Assembly: GCF_017830045.1 (NCBI RefSeq)
Contig: NZ_JAEDXU010000004.1
Coordinates: 62,001 to 126,000, forward strand
From: Enterococcus larvae
GTDB lineage: Bacteria; Bacillota; Bacilli; Lactobacillales; Enterococcaceae
Direction: 5' to 3'
Length of the DNA: 64,000 nt
Shown here: positions 26,538-35,065 of the stretch, piece by piece
Position numbering within the stretch: the first letter of the stretch is position 1
Layout: every line of letters begins with the position of its first letter
The notes under the pieces: generated by a model
The model's database searches: none
What the model was told of the DNA's origin: nothing
What the model saw: only the letters and a program-made list of their open reading frames with translations
Translations under genes and position numbers: made by a program

Positions 26538-27945
26538 AATACCTAACTTGTTGTTTTTTCTTAGGCTTTGTATTGCTACAAGACCAATATGCTAATAAAG
26601 CACTATCCATTAAACTAATGTCCATATCGTCAAACTGTGACTTATACCCGAATCCACCATTAGTTCCTATATTCCGTTTTTCGCAATTAGTTACAACTGT
26701 TGTTAATGATGCTTGATCCATATGACAGATATTTTTTTGATAAATACCTTGCTCCCATGACGAGTTAGCAACAATAATTTCTTTTACTGTTGGAAATATT
26801 GGCACTTTTAATTTAAAATCGTTCATTTCCGCAGCGAGCATATTTTGCCCAGCTGCTCCATCAACTACAACACTAGCAACATCAGCATTTTTCAAGAATG
26901 TTATTATCCATTGATTCCCGTTTCTTATTGATTGACAATCAATAGTTTCAACAAACACCTTCCCCGATAGAGTGCGAACTGCAATGCTCATAGAAACATT
27001 TGTCCCATCGTTTCCATATTTGATTCCGACAAAGAGCTGCCCTTTTAAAATCGGTAAAGATTGAACTTTCAACCTTCGCCATTCGCCTTCTGAAATAGCT
27101 GATTTCTGGTTATATTTCGCCCAATATCCAAGACGTTGAATATTATGATCTAACTTATCATCGCCCAGCTCAGCTTCAATTTTTCTCTCATTCAAGTGAT
27201 ATCCCATTGATGGATTAGAATTATACCAAGCCTCTACATCGTGAATATCCTTTTCTTCATCCACTGACCATTCAGCCCATCCTGAGTATTTTGAAGTGCC
27301 GAACAAAACTTTATCACGATATTTTGCGGATACTGTTCCCGACGAAACTGTCGTTTGTGGAGTACCACACATGATAGTCATAGGATTATCGCTATCTGTT
27401 ACCGTATACTTCAAGGCTGACTCTTGCTCCGTTGTGTACTCTTGCGCTTCATCAATAATTAATAAATCAAAACCTTCTCCAAGCCCTCCGGACGACGTTC
27501 TAGTTCTGAATTGAATCACTCCGCCGCTTTTATACAACTCCAATCGTTCCTGCCCTTTGGCTTTTATTGAGTTGAAATCATCGCCTTCAACATACCCCAT
27601 ATCCTCAAGGTACTTTTTCATCTTCTCAAACGACGAATGGGACGTGCTGATCCTGTGGGCTGTATGCAATATATTTAGCCCTTCTTCTAATGCCCAAAGT
27701 TCGACAATATACACGACTTCTGTTTTACCGTTACGTCTCGGAATAGAGAAACCGTATTTTTGATGAATCCACAAACCGTCATCATCAATTGCCATGATAG
27801 GTTCCAGTAAATTAATCTGCCATTCATAACATTTACGTCCAGTTTTTTCATAATAGTCAATTGCTTTCTGACATAAGCTATGTTTATATGGAAGAATTAC
27901 CGATTGAGTAGGATGCTGATTACCAAATCTAACTTTAGTAGTCAT
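26536..27945 (-). CDS. terL: Terminase large subunit
   Basis: A 469-residue protein. The ATPase half has Walker A PRRNGKT (69-75) and Walker B LLIIDEAQ (161-168). The nuclease half carries acidic residues (VVVDGAAGQN, DMDISLMDSALL). AAGGGG precedes the ATG. It powers DNA packaging through the portal. Its place is odd: it lies downstream of portal and minor capsid rather than upstream, with a terminator-like hairpin right after it. No adjacent small subunit is recognised. Confidence 0.9.
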   Translation of the reverse strand: MTTKVRFGNQHPTQSVILPYKHSLCQKAIDYYEKTGRKCYEWQINLLEPIMAIDDDGLWIHQKYGFSIPRRNGKTEVVYIVELWALEEGLNILHTAHRISTSHSSFEKMKKYLEDMGYVEGDDFNSIKAKGQERLELYKSGGVIQFRTRTSSGGLGEGFDLLIIDEAQEYTTEQESALKYTVTDSDNPMTIMCGTPQTTVSSGTVSAKYRDKVLFGTSKYSGWAEWSVDEEKDIHDVEAWYNSNPSMGYHLNERKIEAELGDDKLDHNIQRLGYWAKYNQKSAISEGEWRRLKVQSLPILKGQLFVGIKYGNDGTNVSMSIAVRTLSGKVFVETIDCQSIRNGNQWIITFLKNADVASVVVDGAAGQNMLAAEMNDFKLKVPIFPTVKEIIVANSSWEQGIYQKNICHMDQASLTTVVTNCEKRNIGTNGGFGYKSQFDDMDISLMDSALLAYWSCSNTKPKKKQQVRY

Positions 27946-28002
27946 ATTTATCCCCTTTCAATCTTCTTAAGCATGATAACCCTGTCGCTGGGCGATTTCT
28001 TT

Positions 28003-28219
28003 TTAAAATACCGTTTTTTCGAATGTTTGTTTTAAGTGATTGATATTTCCTGTCGGAATAATCAATGTCTCGCCATCATCAACTATTACCTTTAAAAATT
28101 TAGGGTGGTTGACTACTCAATAATTGATCTGTTTGCTGCTGATCAATTAGGCAGATTACTGTGCTAAAGTTCCCTCCCTCATCGTTAGCACCTTTCCAAA
28201 AGCATAGCTCCATATACAT
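28003..28219 (-). CDS. Small phage protein split by a CCC-TAA stop (possible +1 frameshift)
   Basis: The first part, 28100-28219, encodes 39 residues ending SSQPP at CCC TAA. GAGAGG lies 7 bp before its ATG, and the ATG follows the minor capsid stop by one base. In the +1 frame an open stretch follows without any start codon: KFLKVIVDDGETLIIPTG and on to TVF, 32 residues ending at 28003. Slippage of CCC onto CCT would give one 71-residue protein. A simple indel mutation is the alternative. Function unknown. Confidence 0.6.
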
Positions 28220-28220
28220 A

Positions 28221-28988
28221 TCATTGCCTCTCTTTCCTCAGATTCATTGTTTTTCTTTGCTTTATCTTTTCTTGCTGCCTTTTAGAACGCCATTCTTTTG
28301 TATGCGAATTTTGAATGCCTCGGCTATCTTTCGGGTTGTATTCCACTGTGCATCTGCAACGTTCATGCCTCCGGTAAATATCTGCAGGCTCTTCATGATA
28401 GTTATAAGTGCCAGCTAGTCTTTTACACCAATCGCACGCATGACCAGATACACGCCTTGTAATTTTCGGTGCTAACCCCGCCTCGAAATGAAAGTCAACA
28501 TTCGTCCTAATAACATCGTCAACAACACTTTGGCTAAAATTTATAATTGGGTCATCCAAAATCCATTTAACAGCGTCGAAATCATTTTCACTCGCAACAC
28601 GGTTAATAATTCCGTCTATTCTATCTTGATTTAATTCAGGCGCTTGTCCTTTAAGTCTCAACCCAGCTTCATGATTTAACTGAGTTTGAACATCAACTGC
28701 AAAATCAGAAATAAGACTATGATTATTCTTCATAGTCGAATTTAAAACTCTATCAGCGATGTTGAAATACATTTTCCCATCCGGCAACACATCAACCGTA
28801 ATGTTTTTCGATAAAACATCAGCTAGTATATTACCGATTTCAATAGCGAAGTCATTGACATCCAAATAGCTTGCCTTTTTATTTCTCAATTTGTTGATTG
28901 CCATTTTCAATTTTTTACTGTCATAGGTACGTTGATTAAATTGTTCTTGAATACTCTCTAACAGCTCTGGAACAATGTCTTTATCCAT
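28221..28988 (-). CDS. Minor capsid / head morphogenesis protein (SPP1 gp7 family)
   Basis: A 255-residue, mostly helical protein. The C-terminal module contains GHACDWCKRLAGTY and RRHERCRCTVEY, the Cys/His pattern found in many phage minor head proteins (Mu gpF/SPP1 gp7 superfamily). It overlaps the portal gene by 8 bp and is expected to sit inside the head near the portal. Confidence 0.82.
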   Translation of the reverse strand: MDKDIVPELLESIQEQFNQRTYDSKKLKMAINKLRNKKASYLDVNDFAIEIGNILADVLSKNITVDVLPDGKMYFNIADRVLNSTMKNNHSLISDFAVDVQTQLNHEAGLRLKGQAPELNQDRIDGIINRVASENDFDAVKWILDDPIINFSQSVVDDVIRTNVDFHFEAGLAPKITRRVSGHACDWCKRLAGTYNYHEEPADIYRRHERCRCTVEYNPKDSRGIQNSHTKEWRSKRQQEKIKQRKTMNLRKERQ

Positions 28989-30216
28989 TGCTACCAGCCC
29001 CTTTTATTCCGGTTAATTCTCTAATTGTTTCATCGTTTACATATCCCGGTACCGCTTGGTTCAATTTAGCTGCGCCATCTCCTATCAGCATTAATGAGCT
29101 TGCATCAGCCTCGAAAAGCGGTTCCCATTTTGTTTTAGTTTTACTAAATTGATAACGTAAATATGGTTGTTCATCTCTCAGACAAGCAGCGACATACGCA
29201 ACATTCAACAATCCTGAACCCAAACTGCGTTGAGCTTTTCTTCCGGCAAGCCTTAAATTCTCATGGCTCGCTTTTATTGCTTCAACAGATGACGGATTAT
29301 CGGAAACGAATCCCAAGTCATCCAATGTCAAACCTGCTTCTCCGGCGAATCCGGCAGCAGCTGTCTTGAGTTGTTCGGTAAAAGGTGTCATGCTTGGCGT
29401 TGTGAATTGTCCTAATTTTGGTATTGTTCCATCTTCGCTTTTTGTAAACTCTAACATGGTCGACACCGTCGCTTTCCATGTGTCCATCGGGTCTTTATCG
29501 ATATCTGTACCCGTTACATATTTCTGTGGAAATGAATAAAACTCAGCTGTAACATCCGCTCGCTCTAACGTCCTTTTTGCATAGCTTTGATAATAAATGC
29601 CTGCTCTCGTGATTCGTGAACGCCCGAAAGGTCTAACTGCATCCGGTCGATGAATAACAGGTACCAGCGTCGGATAAGGTACTTTGTTAGCAATGTTTCC
29701 TCTTTCTTGCTTGTCGATATAATACGTAGTTTTCCCCGGAATAAAATGAGCTTCTAACGTTGGCTTCCCGTTTTCGTCTCTATCTAGCACTGCATAACCC
29801 TCAGACAATAATCCTGTGATAGGATCAATAATGCCAGTAGCGTTACTTGCTTCAATTACTTGTAATCTAACTGAGTCGTCTTCTCCTTTTGAAATATAAA
29901 CAAAACTGCATGACGCTATCAATGTAGAAAGAACAACACTATCGAAAAATACGTCTGGGTTATTTTCGTTAAAAATCTCAGTTACTTCAAAATCATCATT
30001 CGCAAACTCTCTAAATACCAAACGATCCGCCAGACTGTCAACCCCTTTTGCACACCAGCCAAGCACCGCTTTGTATTGTTGCTTAATGTCCTCCGGTATC
30101 GTGATCCCTCTCGTGACTTCACGTTTTTTCATTGCATATTGTTTATATCTCATAGCCACTCTAGGTTCGCAAGAATCTAGCTTTTTACGCAGGTACTCAA
30201 TACCTTTTTGCTCCAT
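28981..30216 (-). CDS. Portal protein (SPP1 Gp6 type)
   Basis: A 411-residue protein with the features of Gp6-like portals: WCAKGVDSLADRLVF near residue 55, RPFGRSRITRAG near 195, and the stem/crown region GFVSDNPSSVEAIKASHE near 305. AAGGAG lies 8 bp before ATG 30216; the longer frame has no ribosome site. It forms the dodecameric DNA channel to which the terminase docks. Confidence 0.9.
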   Translation of the reverse strand: MEQKGIEYLRKKLDSCEPRVAMRYKQYAMKKREVTRGITIPEDIKQQYKAVLGWCAKGVDSLADRLVFREFANDDFEVTEIFNENNPDVFFDSVVLSTLIASCSFVYISKGEDDSVRLQVIEASNATGIIDPITGLLSEGYAVLDRDENGKPTLEAHFIPGKTTYYIDKQERGNIANKVPYPTLVPVIHRPDAVRPFGRSRITRAGIYYQSYAKRTLERADVTAEFYSFPQKYVTGTDIDKDPMDTWKATVSTMLEFTKSEDGTIPKLGQFTTPSMTPFTEQLKTAAAGFAGEAGLTLDDLGFVSDNPSSVEAIKASHENLRLAGRKAQRSLGSGLLNVAYVAACLRDEQPYLRYQFSKTKTKWEPLFEADASSLMLIGDGAAKLNQAVPGYVNDETIRELTGIKGAGSNG

Positions 30217-30352
30217 TTTTACAGCTCCTTCCATGTCGCACGAGAAAAAATGTACAGTGACGGCGTGAACCTCGGCTGCAAGCCCGGAGAGGGAGGTATC
30301 CCCCTATCCTATCGCTTTTTTCTCGTGGTTGTTGTTTTTTGTTTTCGATCAT

Positions 30353-30685
30353 CTATGAAGAATAAGAAGACCAATCAATCGTTTGTGGTAAATTTCTATT
30401 ACCTAATACTTTTGTCTGTTGTTCTTGTTGCTTGTTGTTAAATAGTTTGTCTGACTTCTGCCTGTTGCAAGTCCAGTGAGCTAACTGCAGGTTCTCTATA
30501 GCTGAGGGATGTCCACCTTTACTTACTGGAACAATATGATCCACTACTGGAGACATTTGATCAGGAGATTTTAATCTCTTATCTATCGGTCTGCCACAAA
30601 TGCCACAAGTGTTTTCTGTCATAAGTAGACGCTTCTTATTCTTTTCGAATGCTACTCTATGCGCTCCTTGTCTATCAGCTCTCAA
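30353..30685 (-). CDS. HNH endonuclease
   Basis: A 110-residue protein with the HNH fold: CGICGRPID at about 23-31, VVDHIVPVSKGGHPS, then IENLQLAHWTCNRQKSDK. Such genes stand at the start of packaging modules and assist terminase in cos-type phages. The start is TTG 30685 with GAGGGA 9 bp upstream. It is the first gene after the terminator at 30730-30751, so the late operon begins here. The 137 bp to the portal gene hold no clear terS. Confidence 0.85.
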   Translation of the reverse strand: MRADRQGAHRVAFEKNKKRLLMTENTCGICGRPIDKRLKSPDQMSPVVDHIVPVSKGGHPSAIENLQLAHWTCNRQKSDKLFNNKQQEQQTKVLGNRNLPQTIDWSSYSS

Positions 30686-30729
30686 GCCAATCGCTCCCTC
30701 CTGCTATCTCTAGTAACCCTTGGGTATAT

Positions 30730-30751
30730 AAAAAACCTCGGCTAGGAGGTC
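30730..30751 (-). terminator. Terminator before the late operon
   Basis: The minus strand reads ACCTC-CTAGCC-GAGGT then TTTTTTA, overlapping the stop of the zinc-ribbon gene. Confidence 0.75.
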
Positions 30752-30914
30752 AGTTATATCTTTGCTTGCCACACTTTCTGCAGAAATAAGCCTTCCGGCT
30801 ATTGTCGATGCCAAGGTACAAATATTCGTGTTTGCATCTCAACCGATTGATAAAAGACTTTCTTTTAGTTAGATAAAATAACCGTCTGTTCTTTTCTAAT
30901 TCTTCTACATTCAT
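30750..30914 (-). CDS. Small zinc-ribbon-like phage protein
   Basis: A 54-residue basic protein with one putative zinc site: CKHEYLYLG and YFCRKCGKQ (C-H and C-x2-C). GTGGAAG lies before the ATG, and it overlaps the stop of the preceding tiny membrane gene (ATGA). Function unknown. Confidence 0.6.
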   Translation of the reverse strand: MNVEELEKNRRLFYLTKRKSFINRLRCKHEYLYLGIDNSRKAYFCRKCGKQRYN

Positions 30915-30997
30915 TTCTTCCACATCCTATAAATAGAGAGTCCAACAAAACTCCATAACAGTAGCAAGCAAGATGAAGCTATCAAAATATTGATCAT
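30911..30997 (-). CDS. Tiny single-pass membrane protein
   Basis: A 28-residue protein: a hydrophobic helix (MINILIASSCLLLLWSFVGL) and a basic tail. A near-perfect ribosome site (AAGGAGG, 7 bp) and a coupled overlap with the next ORF support translation. Unknown role. Confidence 0.55.
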   Translation of the reverse strand: MINILIASSCLLLLWSFVGLSIYRMWKK

Positions 30998-31017
30998 GTC
31001 TATTCCTCCTTCACACA

Positions 31018-31046
31018 AAATAAAAAGACCGCTACTTTAGCGATCT
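31018..31046 (-). terminator. Terminator downstream of the tRNA region
   Basis: The minus strand reads AGATCGCTA-AAG-TAGCGGTCT (one mismatch), then TTTTTATTTT. Confidence 0.65.
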
Positions 31047-31480
31047 AATCAAACTATGTATTAACCGAATGAAAACCAGTAAACCATCCGATCCTCCGTC
31101 GAGGGTTTTTCTTTTCCGGATCAAGACTCTGGCATGACGTCTGTTGCCATATCCTGAAACGATACTCATTGTAGAGTAATTGGTTAACAAGGATAGTAGG
31201 ACTCGAACCCACTCATACGGCTTTGGAGACCGTCGCTCTACCAGTTGAGCTATACCCCTTTGAATGCTACCTGCTCAGCCAGATAGCATAATGTGTAACG
31301 ATACTGAGTCGTTTGCTGCTGTTTCTGTTTCCGCAGATAGCAGCATAGAAGAAACTTCATTAGACGATTATTTTAGTTTATTGTAAGTGTCTCGTTCTTT
31401 GATTTTCTCCTATATCTTAATATTCCACATTACTATTTTACTACGCTTTTTTCGTTAAAATGTACACTTAAAATACGAAT
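31047..31480. other. Protein-free stretch around the tRNA
   Basis: Apart from the tRNA (31188-31259) no gene is supported. ATGCTA/TAGCAT and GCTGCT/AGCAGC inverted repeats lie upstream of the tRNA (31265-31350). The gap probably also holds the ArpU-activated late promoter, which I cannot place. Confidence 0.4.
31188..31259 (-). tRNA. tRNA-Trp (anticodon CCA), phage-encoded
   Basis: A 72-nt cloverleaf read on the minus strand. The acceptor arms AGGGGTA and TATCCTT pair with two or three G-U pairs. D stem GCTC/GAGC, anticodon stem ACGGT/GCCGT with loop CTCCAAA, T stem GTGGG/CCTAC with loop TTCGAGT, discriminator G. No CCA is encoded. It lies between early genes and late operon, far from att, so it is cargo and not an integration target. 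Confidence 0.85.
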
Positions 31481-31909
31481 TTATATATTTAGTTCCAATT
31501 CGATAGCCAACTTTTCAAAAAATAGATCTCTTAATTCATAAGCCTTCGTCCTTCCGCATTTAACCATTCTTAAGTCGACTATCAAATCCATAGTAGATCT
31601 TTTTCTGTACTTTTCCTTTTTCATATACAATTCTTCAATAATAATCTTTGCGTCCTCTTCTGAATCATCTAAAACTTTAGATATTGCTCTCTTATTCCTT
31701 TCAAGTCCCGCAAGCCGTTTATCTTGTTCAATAGTTATCATTAGATTGTCTTGATTGTCATAACTGGCTTTCGTTCCCTTTATGCCTTTATTTAAATCAG
31801 ACTCACGATAAGGATACCGCAGCTCTTCTTCACGCTTTCTGATATGCTCGTCTGTCTCCGGATAATCCGCTAGGATATCCTTGATATAATTAAACGTTGA
31901 TTTTTTCAA
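31481..31909 (-). CDS. ArpU-family phage late transcriptional regulator
   Basis: A 142-residue protein with a C-terminal sigma-4-like helix-turn-helix (RSTMDLIVDLRMVKCGRTKAY). It is the last gene of the early operon, directly before the late module. ArpU/RinA-type proteins activate late genes in Gram-positive phages. The start is TTG 31909 with AAGGAG 9 bp upstream. Confidence 0.82.
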   Translation of the reverse strand: MKKSTFNYIKDILADYPETDEHIRKREEELRYPYRESDLNKGIKGTKASYDNQDNLMITIEQDKRLAGLERNKRAISKVLDDSEEDAKIIIEELYMKKEKYRKRSTMDLIVDLRMVKCGRTKAYELRDLFFEKLAIELELNI

Positions 31910-31930
31910 ATCGCCAGTCTCCTTTCTTCT

Positions 31931-32413
31931 TTACATACCGCTTTGCAGTATCCCTCGTACAATGCTATTAACAGAATAATCTATGCCATCACTTAAGCTT
32001 GAGCTAATGTTATCTGCAACCAAAGGAGACATCATCTGCGTTGCGATAGTCTGGCTCATTCTTTCCTCAAGTAATTTCTTCACTTCACTATATAGCTTCC
32101 CTGTAGGAACGAAGTTGAATTTGTATTTCTCAAAAAACAGATCGTTAGACATTCGAAAGAAGTCTAGCGCTAATTGGAACTGCGGATATCCTTCAAAGTA
32201 CCCATATTTCGCTTTATAGTGTTCCACAGCGAAGTCTTTGATAGTAGCTATATTTTTAACTTTCTCTCGTACTTCTAAAGCTGCTGTTTTTGCTGATTCT
32301 TGATTTGTCTTTCCTATACATATCCTCAATATTTTTTCTAATGCTAACGTCTGATCCAATTCATCGCCCAAGGCTTCTAATGCTAGTGTAGCTATTCTAG
32401 ATAATCTATCCAT
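31931..32413 (-). CDS. Hypothetical early phage protein
   Basis: A 160-residue, largely helical soluble protein without a motif I recognise. It starts immediately after the stop of a tiny membrane ORF and precedes arpU, so it belongs to the early operon. Confidence 0.65.
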   Translation of the reverse strand: MDRLSRIATLALEALGDELDQTLALEKILRICIGKTNQESAKTAALEVREKVKNIATIKDFAVEHYKAKYGYFEGYPQFQLALDFFRMSNDLFFEKYKFNFVPTGKLYSEVKKLLEERMSQTIATQMMSPLVADNISSSLSDGIDYSVNSIVRGILQSGM

Positions 32414-32500
32414 TCATCTCTTCCCCTCTCTATGCGCTACATACACAAACATGGCAATAATACCTAAAAGCAACACTGCAACGAGTATGCTATAGCTCAT
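32414..32500 (-). CDS. Tiny single-pass membrane protein
   Basis: A 28-residue protein, MSYSILVAVLLLGIIAMFVY then AHREGKR. It overlaps the end of the upstream zinc-ribbon gene and its stop abuts the next start. The ribosome site is weak. Confidence 0.5.
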   Translation of the reverse strand: MSYSILVAVLLLGIIAMFVYVAHREGKR

Positions 32501-32726
32501 TGCGTTTCACTCGTTCGTTTAGTTCTGCGTTGATCACATCCATGATGCTTGCTTCTTTTTCGAGCTTTACACCACACATAGGACAGTAATTAATTTCTAC
32601 TAATGTTCTCTGATAGTCATTGTCAACAACCAGATCATTTCCCTCTACCCAAACGTAACCTTCAAAATCCTTGCTTTCTTCAAATGTCACAATGTATTCT
32701 TTTTTCTCGCAATACTTACAGCTCAT
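32490..32726 (-). CDS. Small zinc-ribbon phage protein
   Basis: A 78-residue protein with two CxxC knuckles, CKYC at residue 3 and CPMCG near 48, likely binding one zinc. AGGAGG precedes the ATG. Early operon; function unknown. Confidence 0.7.
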   Translation of the reverse strand: MSCKYCEKKEYIVTFEESKDFEGYVWVEGNDLVVDNDYQRTLVEINYCPMCGVKLEKEASIMDVINAELNERVKRNEL

Positions 32727-32774
32727 TCTACCGACCTCCTCAAGTAATATACGCAGTATTATAGTAAAGTCATT

Positions 32775-33077
32775 TTAAATAAATTGAATCAATACCCATC
32801 CAACTATCAAGAAAGTTAGATTTGCGGATATTGAATGAATGAGAATGTCTTTCGTAGTTCTTTCCTGCTGTTCTTTAGTCGGAGCCTTGTAAATAATGAA
32901 ATCCGCTACTAGGCAGATCGCCAGCGTTTGAACAGCGCTCAATGTCCGAACATCAAACAGTTGCACGATTATGCTATTCCATAAGTGCTGCCCTACATAA
33001 GCAGTCAACACACCTGATATCACTATTGCTGCTGCCAGAATAAATACATCGATCCATCCTTTTTCTTGCTTCTTCAT
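32775..33077 (-). CDS. Hypothetical membrane protein, three predicted segments
   Basis: A 100-residue protein with hydrophobic segments at about 10-28, 45-63 and 80-99. GGAGG lies upstream, and a 4-bp overlap couples it to the previous gene. Unknown role. Confidence 0.65.
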   Translation of the reverse strand: MKKQEKGWIDVFILAAAIVISGVLTAYVGQHLWNSIIVQLFDVRTLSAVQTLAICLVADFIIYKAPTKEQQERTTKDILIHSISANLTFLIVGWVLIQFI

Positions 33078-33241
33078 CCCTCGACCTCCTCAGCAGCTGC
33101 TTCAAAATCCTTTATGATATATCTATAGTTCGAGTCTAAGCCTTCGTTACTCATTGATAGAATCACTGTAGAGCAATAGCCTATCAGCCTATCTTCTTTG
33201 AAAATCGGCGTCTTTCTCGCTTCTTCTTCCTGTTCTGTCAT
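33074..33241 (-). CDS. Hypothetical early phage protein
   Basis: A 55-residue acidic protein. ATG 33241 has GGAGG 7 bp upstream; the longer frame to 33271 lies within the preceding gene. No recognisable domain. Confidence 0.55.
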   Translation of the reverse strand: MTEQEEEARKTPIFKEDRLIGYCSTVILSMSNEGLDSNYRYIIKDFEAAAEEVEG

Positions 33242-33243
33242 TG

Positions 33244-33660
33244 TCAGTCCTCCTCCATCATCGCTATCCACGATCCCATTGGCACTTTACCGCTAGAGAT
33301 CATTTGTCTGATTTTCTGTTCTGACAACCCGGTAGCAGCGATTGCTTTAGCTATTTTAGCTTCCTTGATTTCGAACTCGGAGCTTTCCTCCACTTTTTCG
33401 TAAGTTTGTTCAAAGATATCTGGCTTGCATGGGTAAATCTCGCCTTGAACACCTCGAATGATATAATCTCCTGTTTTAGCGGTCATAACACCTTCTAATG
33501 TGCTAATCTCACACTGCGCTGGATTAGCATAGGTTTTCCCGAAATTGCGAGTAATAATTTTATTTGCAGTTACGGCATCCCAAAACCAATCTTCTGTAAC
33601 CATTCCTCTATCATTTAATTGAAACGCCTCAATCACTACTGGTTTCTTTCTGTATTTCAT
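33244..33660 (-). CDS. Phage protein with PGDYG-like domain
   Basis: A 138-residue protein opening MKYRKKPVVIEAFQL and containing TGDYIIRGVQGEIYPCKPD, the hallmark of a widespread small phage family. The C-terminal 45 residues (AKAIAATGLSEQKIRQMIS) may form a helix-turn-helix. Its biochemical role is unknown. Confidence 0.75.
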   Translation of the reverse strand: MKYRKKPVVIEAFQLNDRGMVTEDWFWDAVTANKIITRNFGKTYANPAQCEISTLEGVMTAKTGDYIIRGVQGEIYPCKPDIFEQTYEKVEESSEFEIKEAKIAKAIAATGLSEQKIRQMISSGKVPMGSWIAMMEED

Positions 33661-33671
33661 GTCTATTCCTC

Positions 33672-33860
33672 CTAAAATTTCTCTAAGCGAATTTCTACCG
33701 TACCGTTTGAGTCAGTCTCAATTTCCTTTATTTCCAGTTCGTCAAACGGAAACTCCGACAGCATATTTGCATCTACTTCTGCAAGGCTGTATTTATCAAA
33801 GTTACTAACTATGACAGTTGTGTTAGGTTCTAATACTTCTAATAAGTGTTTTACTTTCAT
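33672..33860 (-). CDS. Hypothetical early phage protein
   Basis: A 62-residue acidic protein, MKVKHLLEVLEPNTTVIVSN at the start. It overlaps the DUF1642 gene by one base. Function unknown. Confidence 0.6.
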   Translation of the reverse strand: MKVKHLLEVLEPNTTVIVSNFDKYSLAEVDANMLSEFPFDELEIKEIETDSNGTVEIRLEKF

Positions 33861-34501
33861 TATTGTTCCTCCTCCACTTTCACAGCAAACTTCATATAGT
33901 TGTCTCCCATGTGTTTTTTGATTTGTTGCTCGGTATAGGCTTCACGTGCCTGTTCATCATCCGTCCATTTGAAGGTCGTATATGGATCATGTGCGAGAGT
34001 CAATTTTTCGACTAGATAGAATCCTGTCAGCTTATCAAAAACATAATAAAGCTGCTCCTGCTTCACTGTGTAACCAAAATACCAAGCTTTCGCATATATA
34101 TCTTCATTATCCAAATACCATTCGTCTACATCGCCAGTTGTCATACTTGAAACAGATACATCAAAAATTAAACCTTTCTTTTTATGATCCTCTATCCATT
34201 TTGCTATGAATACAGGAACCTCAACAGGTTTGCTTGCTTCTTGCAACGCTTCCCAAAGGCTCGGCTTTAATCTTTTCGAAGTGAATGTTCTGACTGCTGA
34301 TTCTACTTCATCCATCGTGGTATTAGTTACTACTGCCAAGGCAAGAAGGTTATCGTACTTCTCGGCTTTATTCTGCAGCTCTTCCTGCTCTACTTCTATC
34401 TCTCTCAAGTAATCTATCAGATCACTTTTCAATTTAGGGCTGATAACCCCTCGTGGAATCAATCCCTCTAGTAGACTTATCTTTTCCTCTACCTTAGACA
34501 T
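33860..34501 (-). CDS. DUF1642-like phage protein
   Basis: A 213-residue protein. The C-terminal half (VPVFIAKWIEDHKKKG to AREAYTEQQIKKH) matches the pattern of DUF1642, common in streptococcal and enterococcal prophages. The N-terminus is a coiled coil. Early operon; unknown function. Confidence 0.75.
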   Translation of the reverse strand: MSKVEEKISLLEGLIPRGVISPKLKSDLIDYLREIEVEQEELQNKAEKYDNLLALAVVTNTTMDEVESAVRTFTSKRLKPSLWEALQEASKPVEVPVFIAKWIEDHKKKGLIFDVSVSSMTTGDVDEWYLDNEDIYAKAWYFGYTVKQEQLYYVFDKLTGFYLVEKLTLAHDPYTTFKWTDDEQAREAYTEQQIKKHMGDNYMKFAVKVEEEQ

Positions 34502-34790
34502 TTCTAACCCTCCCTAGCTCGTCATTCAGTTCTAAACAACGTCTGCTCAAACTGTCTGAACGATCTTTATGACGTGATACGTCTTTTTCTAACTTCAGTT
34601 TGACCTCTTCTAATTTGCGAATAAGCTTGTCTTGCTTCTCAACCTCTGCCTGTAGATCGTTTGATTCTTCTGCTAATCCGTCCAGTAACTCAGCATTTTG
34701 CTTTTGCTGTTTCCTCAAAGTTTCTTCCACATGCTTCAACCGATCGATTTCAGCACATGCCATTAAGTATTGCTTCTCTAAATACTTCAT
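34494..34790 (-). CDS. Hypothetical coiled-coil phage protein
   Basis: A 98-residue protein that is almost entirely a predicted coiled coil (heptads through residues 10-90). It overlaps its neighbours by 8 bp and 4 bp, consistent with coupled translation. Confidence 0.65.
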   Translation of the reverse strand: MKYLEKQYLMACAEIDRLKHVEETLRKQQKQNAELLDGLAEESNDLQAEVEKQDKLIRKLEEVKLKLEKDVSRHKDRSDSLSRRCLELNDELGRVRNV

Positions 34791-35065
34791 TTCTCAGCCT
34801 CCAAACTCTCTAAAAATTCTTTCATACGATCAGCAGCTGACTTTACGAAGTCACATCTTTTGTCAGTTGCTCCAACATACTCCCCATCAATTACTTCTCG
34901 GATTTCGTGCCTGAGTTTTTTATCCACCACTTCAATTCTTGAAATCTCGATAGCGCGTATGTCATTTTCATCAAGGTATCTCCCAATATCATCGATTCGC
35001 TTATCCAATCGTTCTAACTCTGCAAGTTCATCACGCATAAAACTGAATATTTTCATTGGGTTCAT
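34787..35065 (-). CDS. Hypothetical early phage protein
   Basis: A 92-residue charged helical protein. It overlaps both neighbours by 4 bp (ATGA type). No motif recognised. Confidence 0.6.
   Translation of the reverse strand: MNPMKIFSFMRDELAELERLDKRIDDIGRYLDENDIRAIEISRIEVVDKKLRHEIREVIDGEYVGATDKRCDFVKSAADRMKEFLESLEAEK

Noticed and set aside
31188-31259. tRNA as the prophage attachment site
   Set aside because: It lies in the middle of the prophage; the junctions are clearly in radC.
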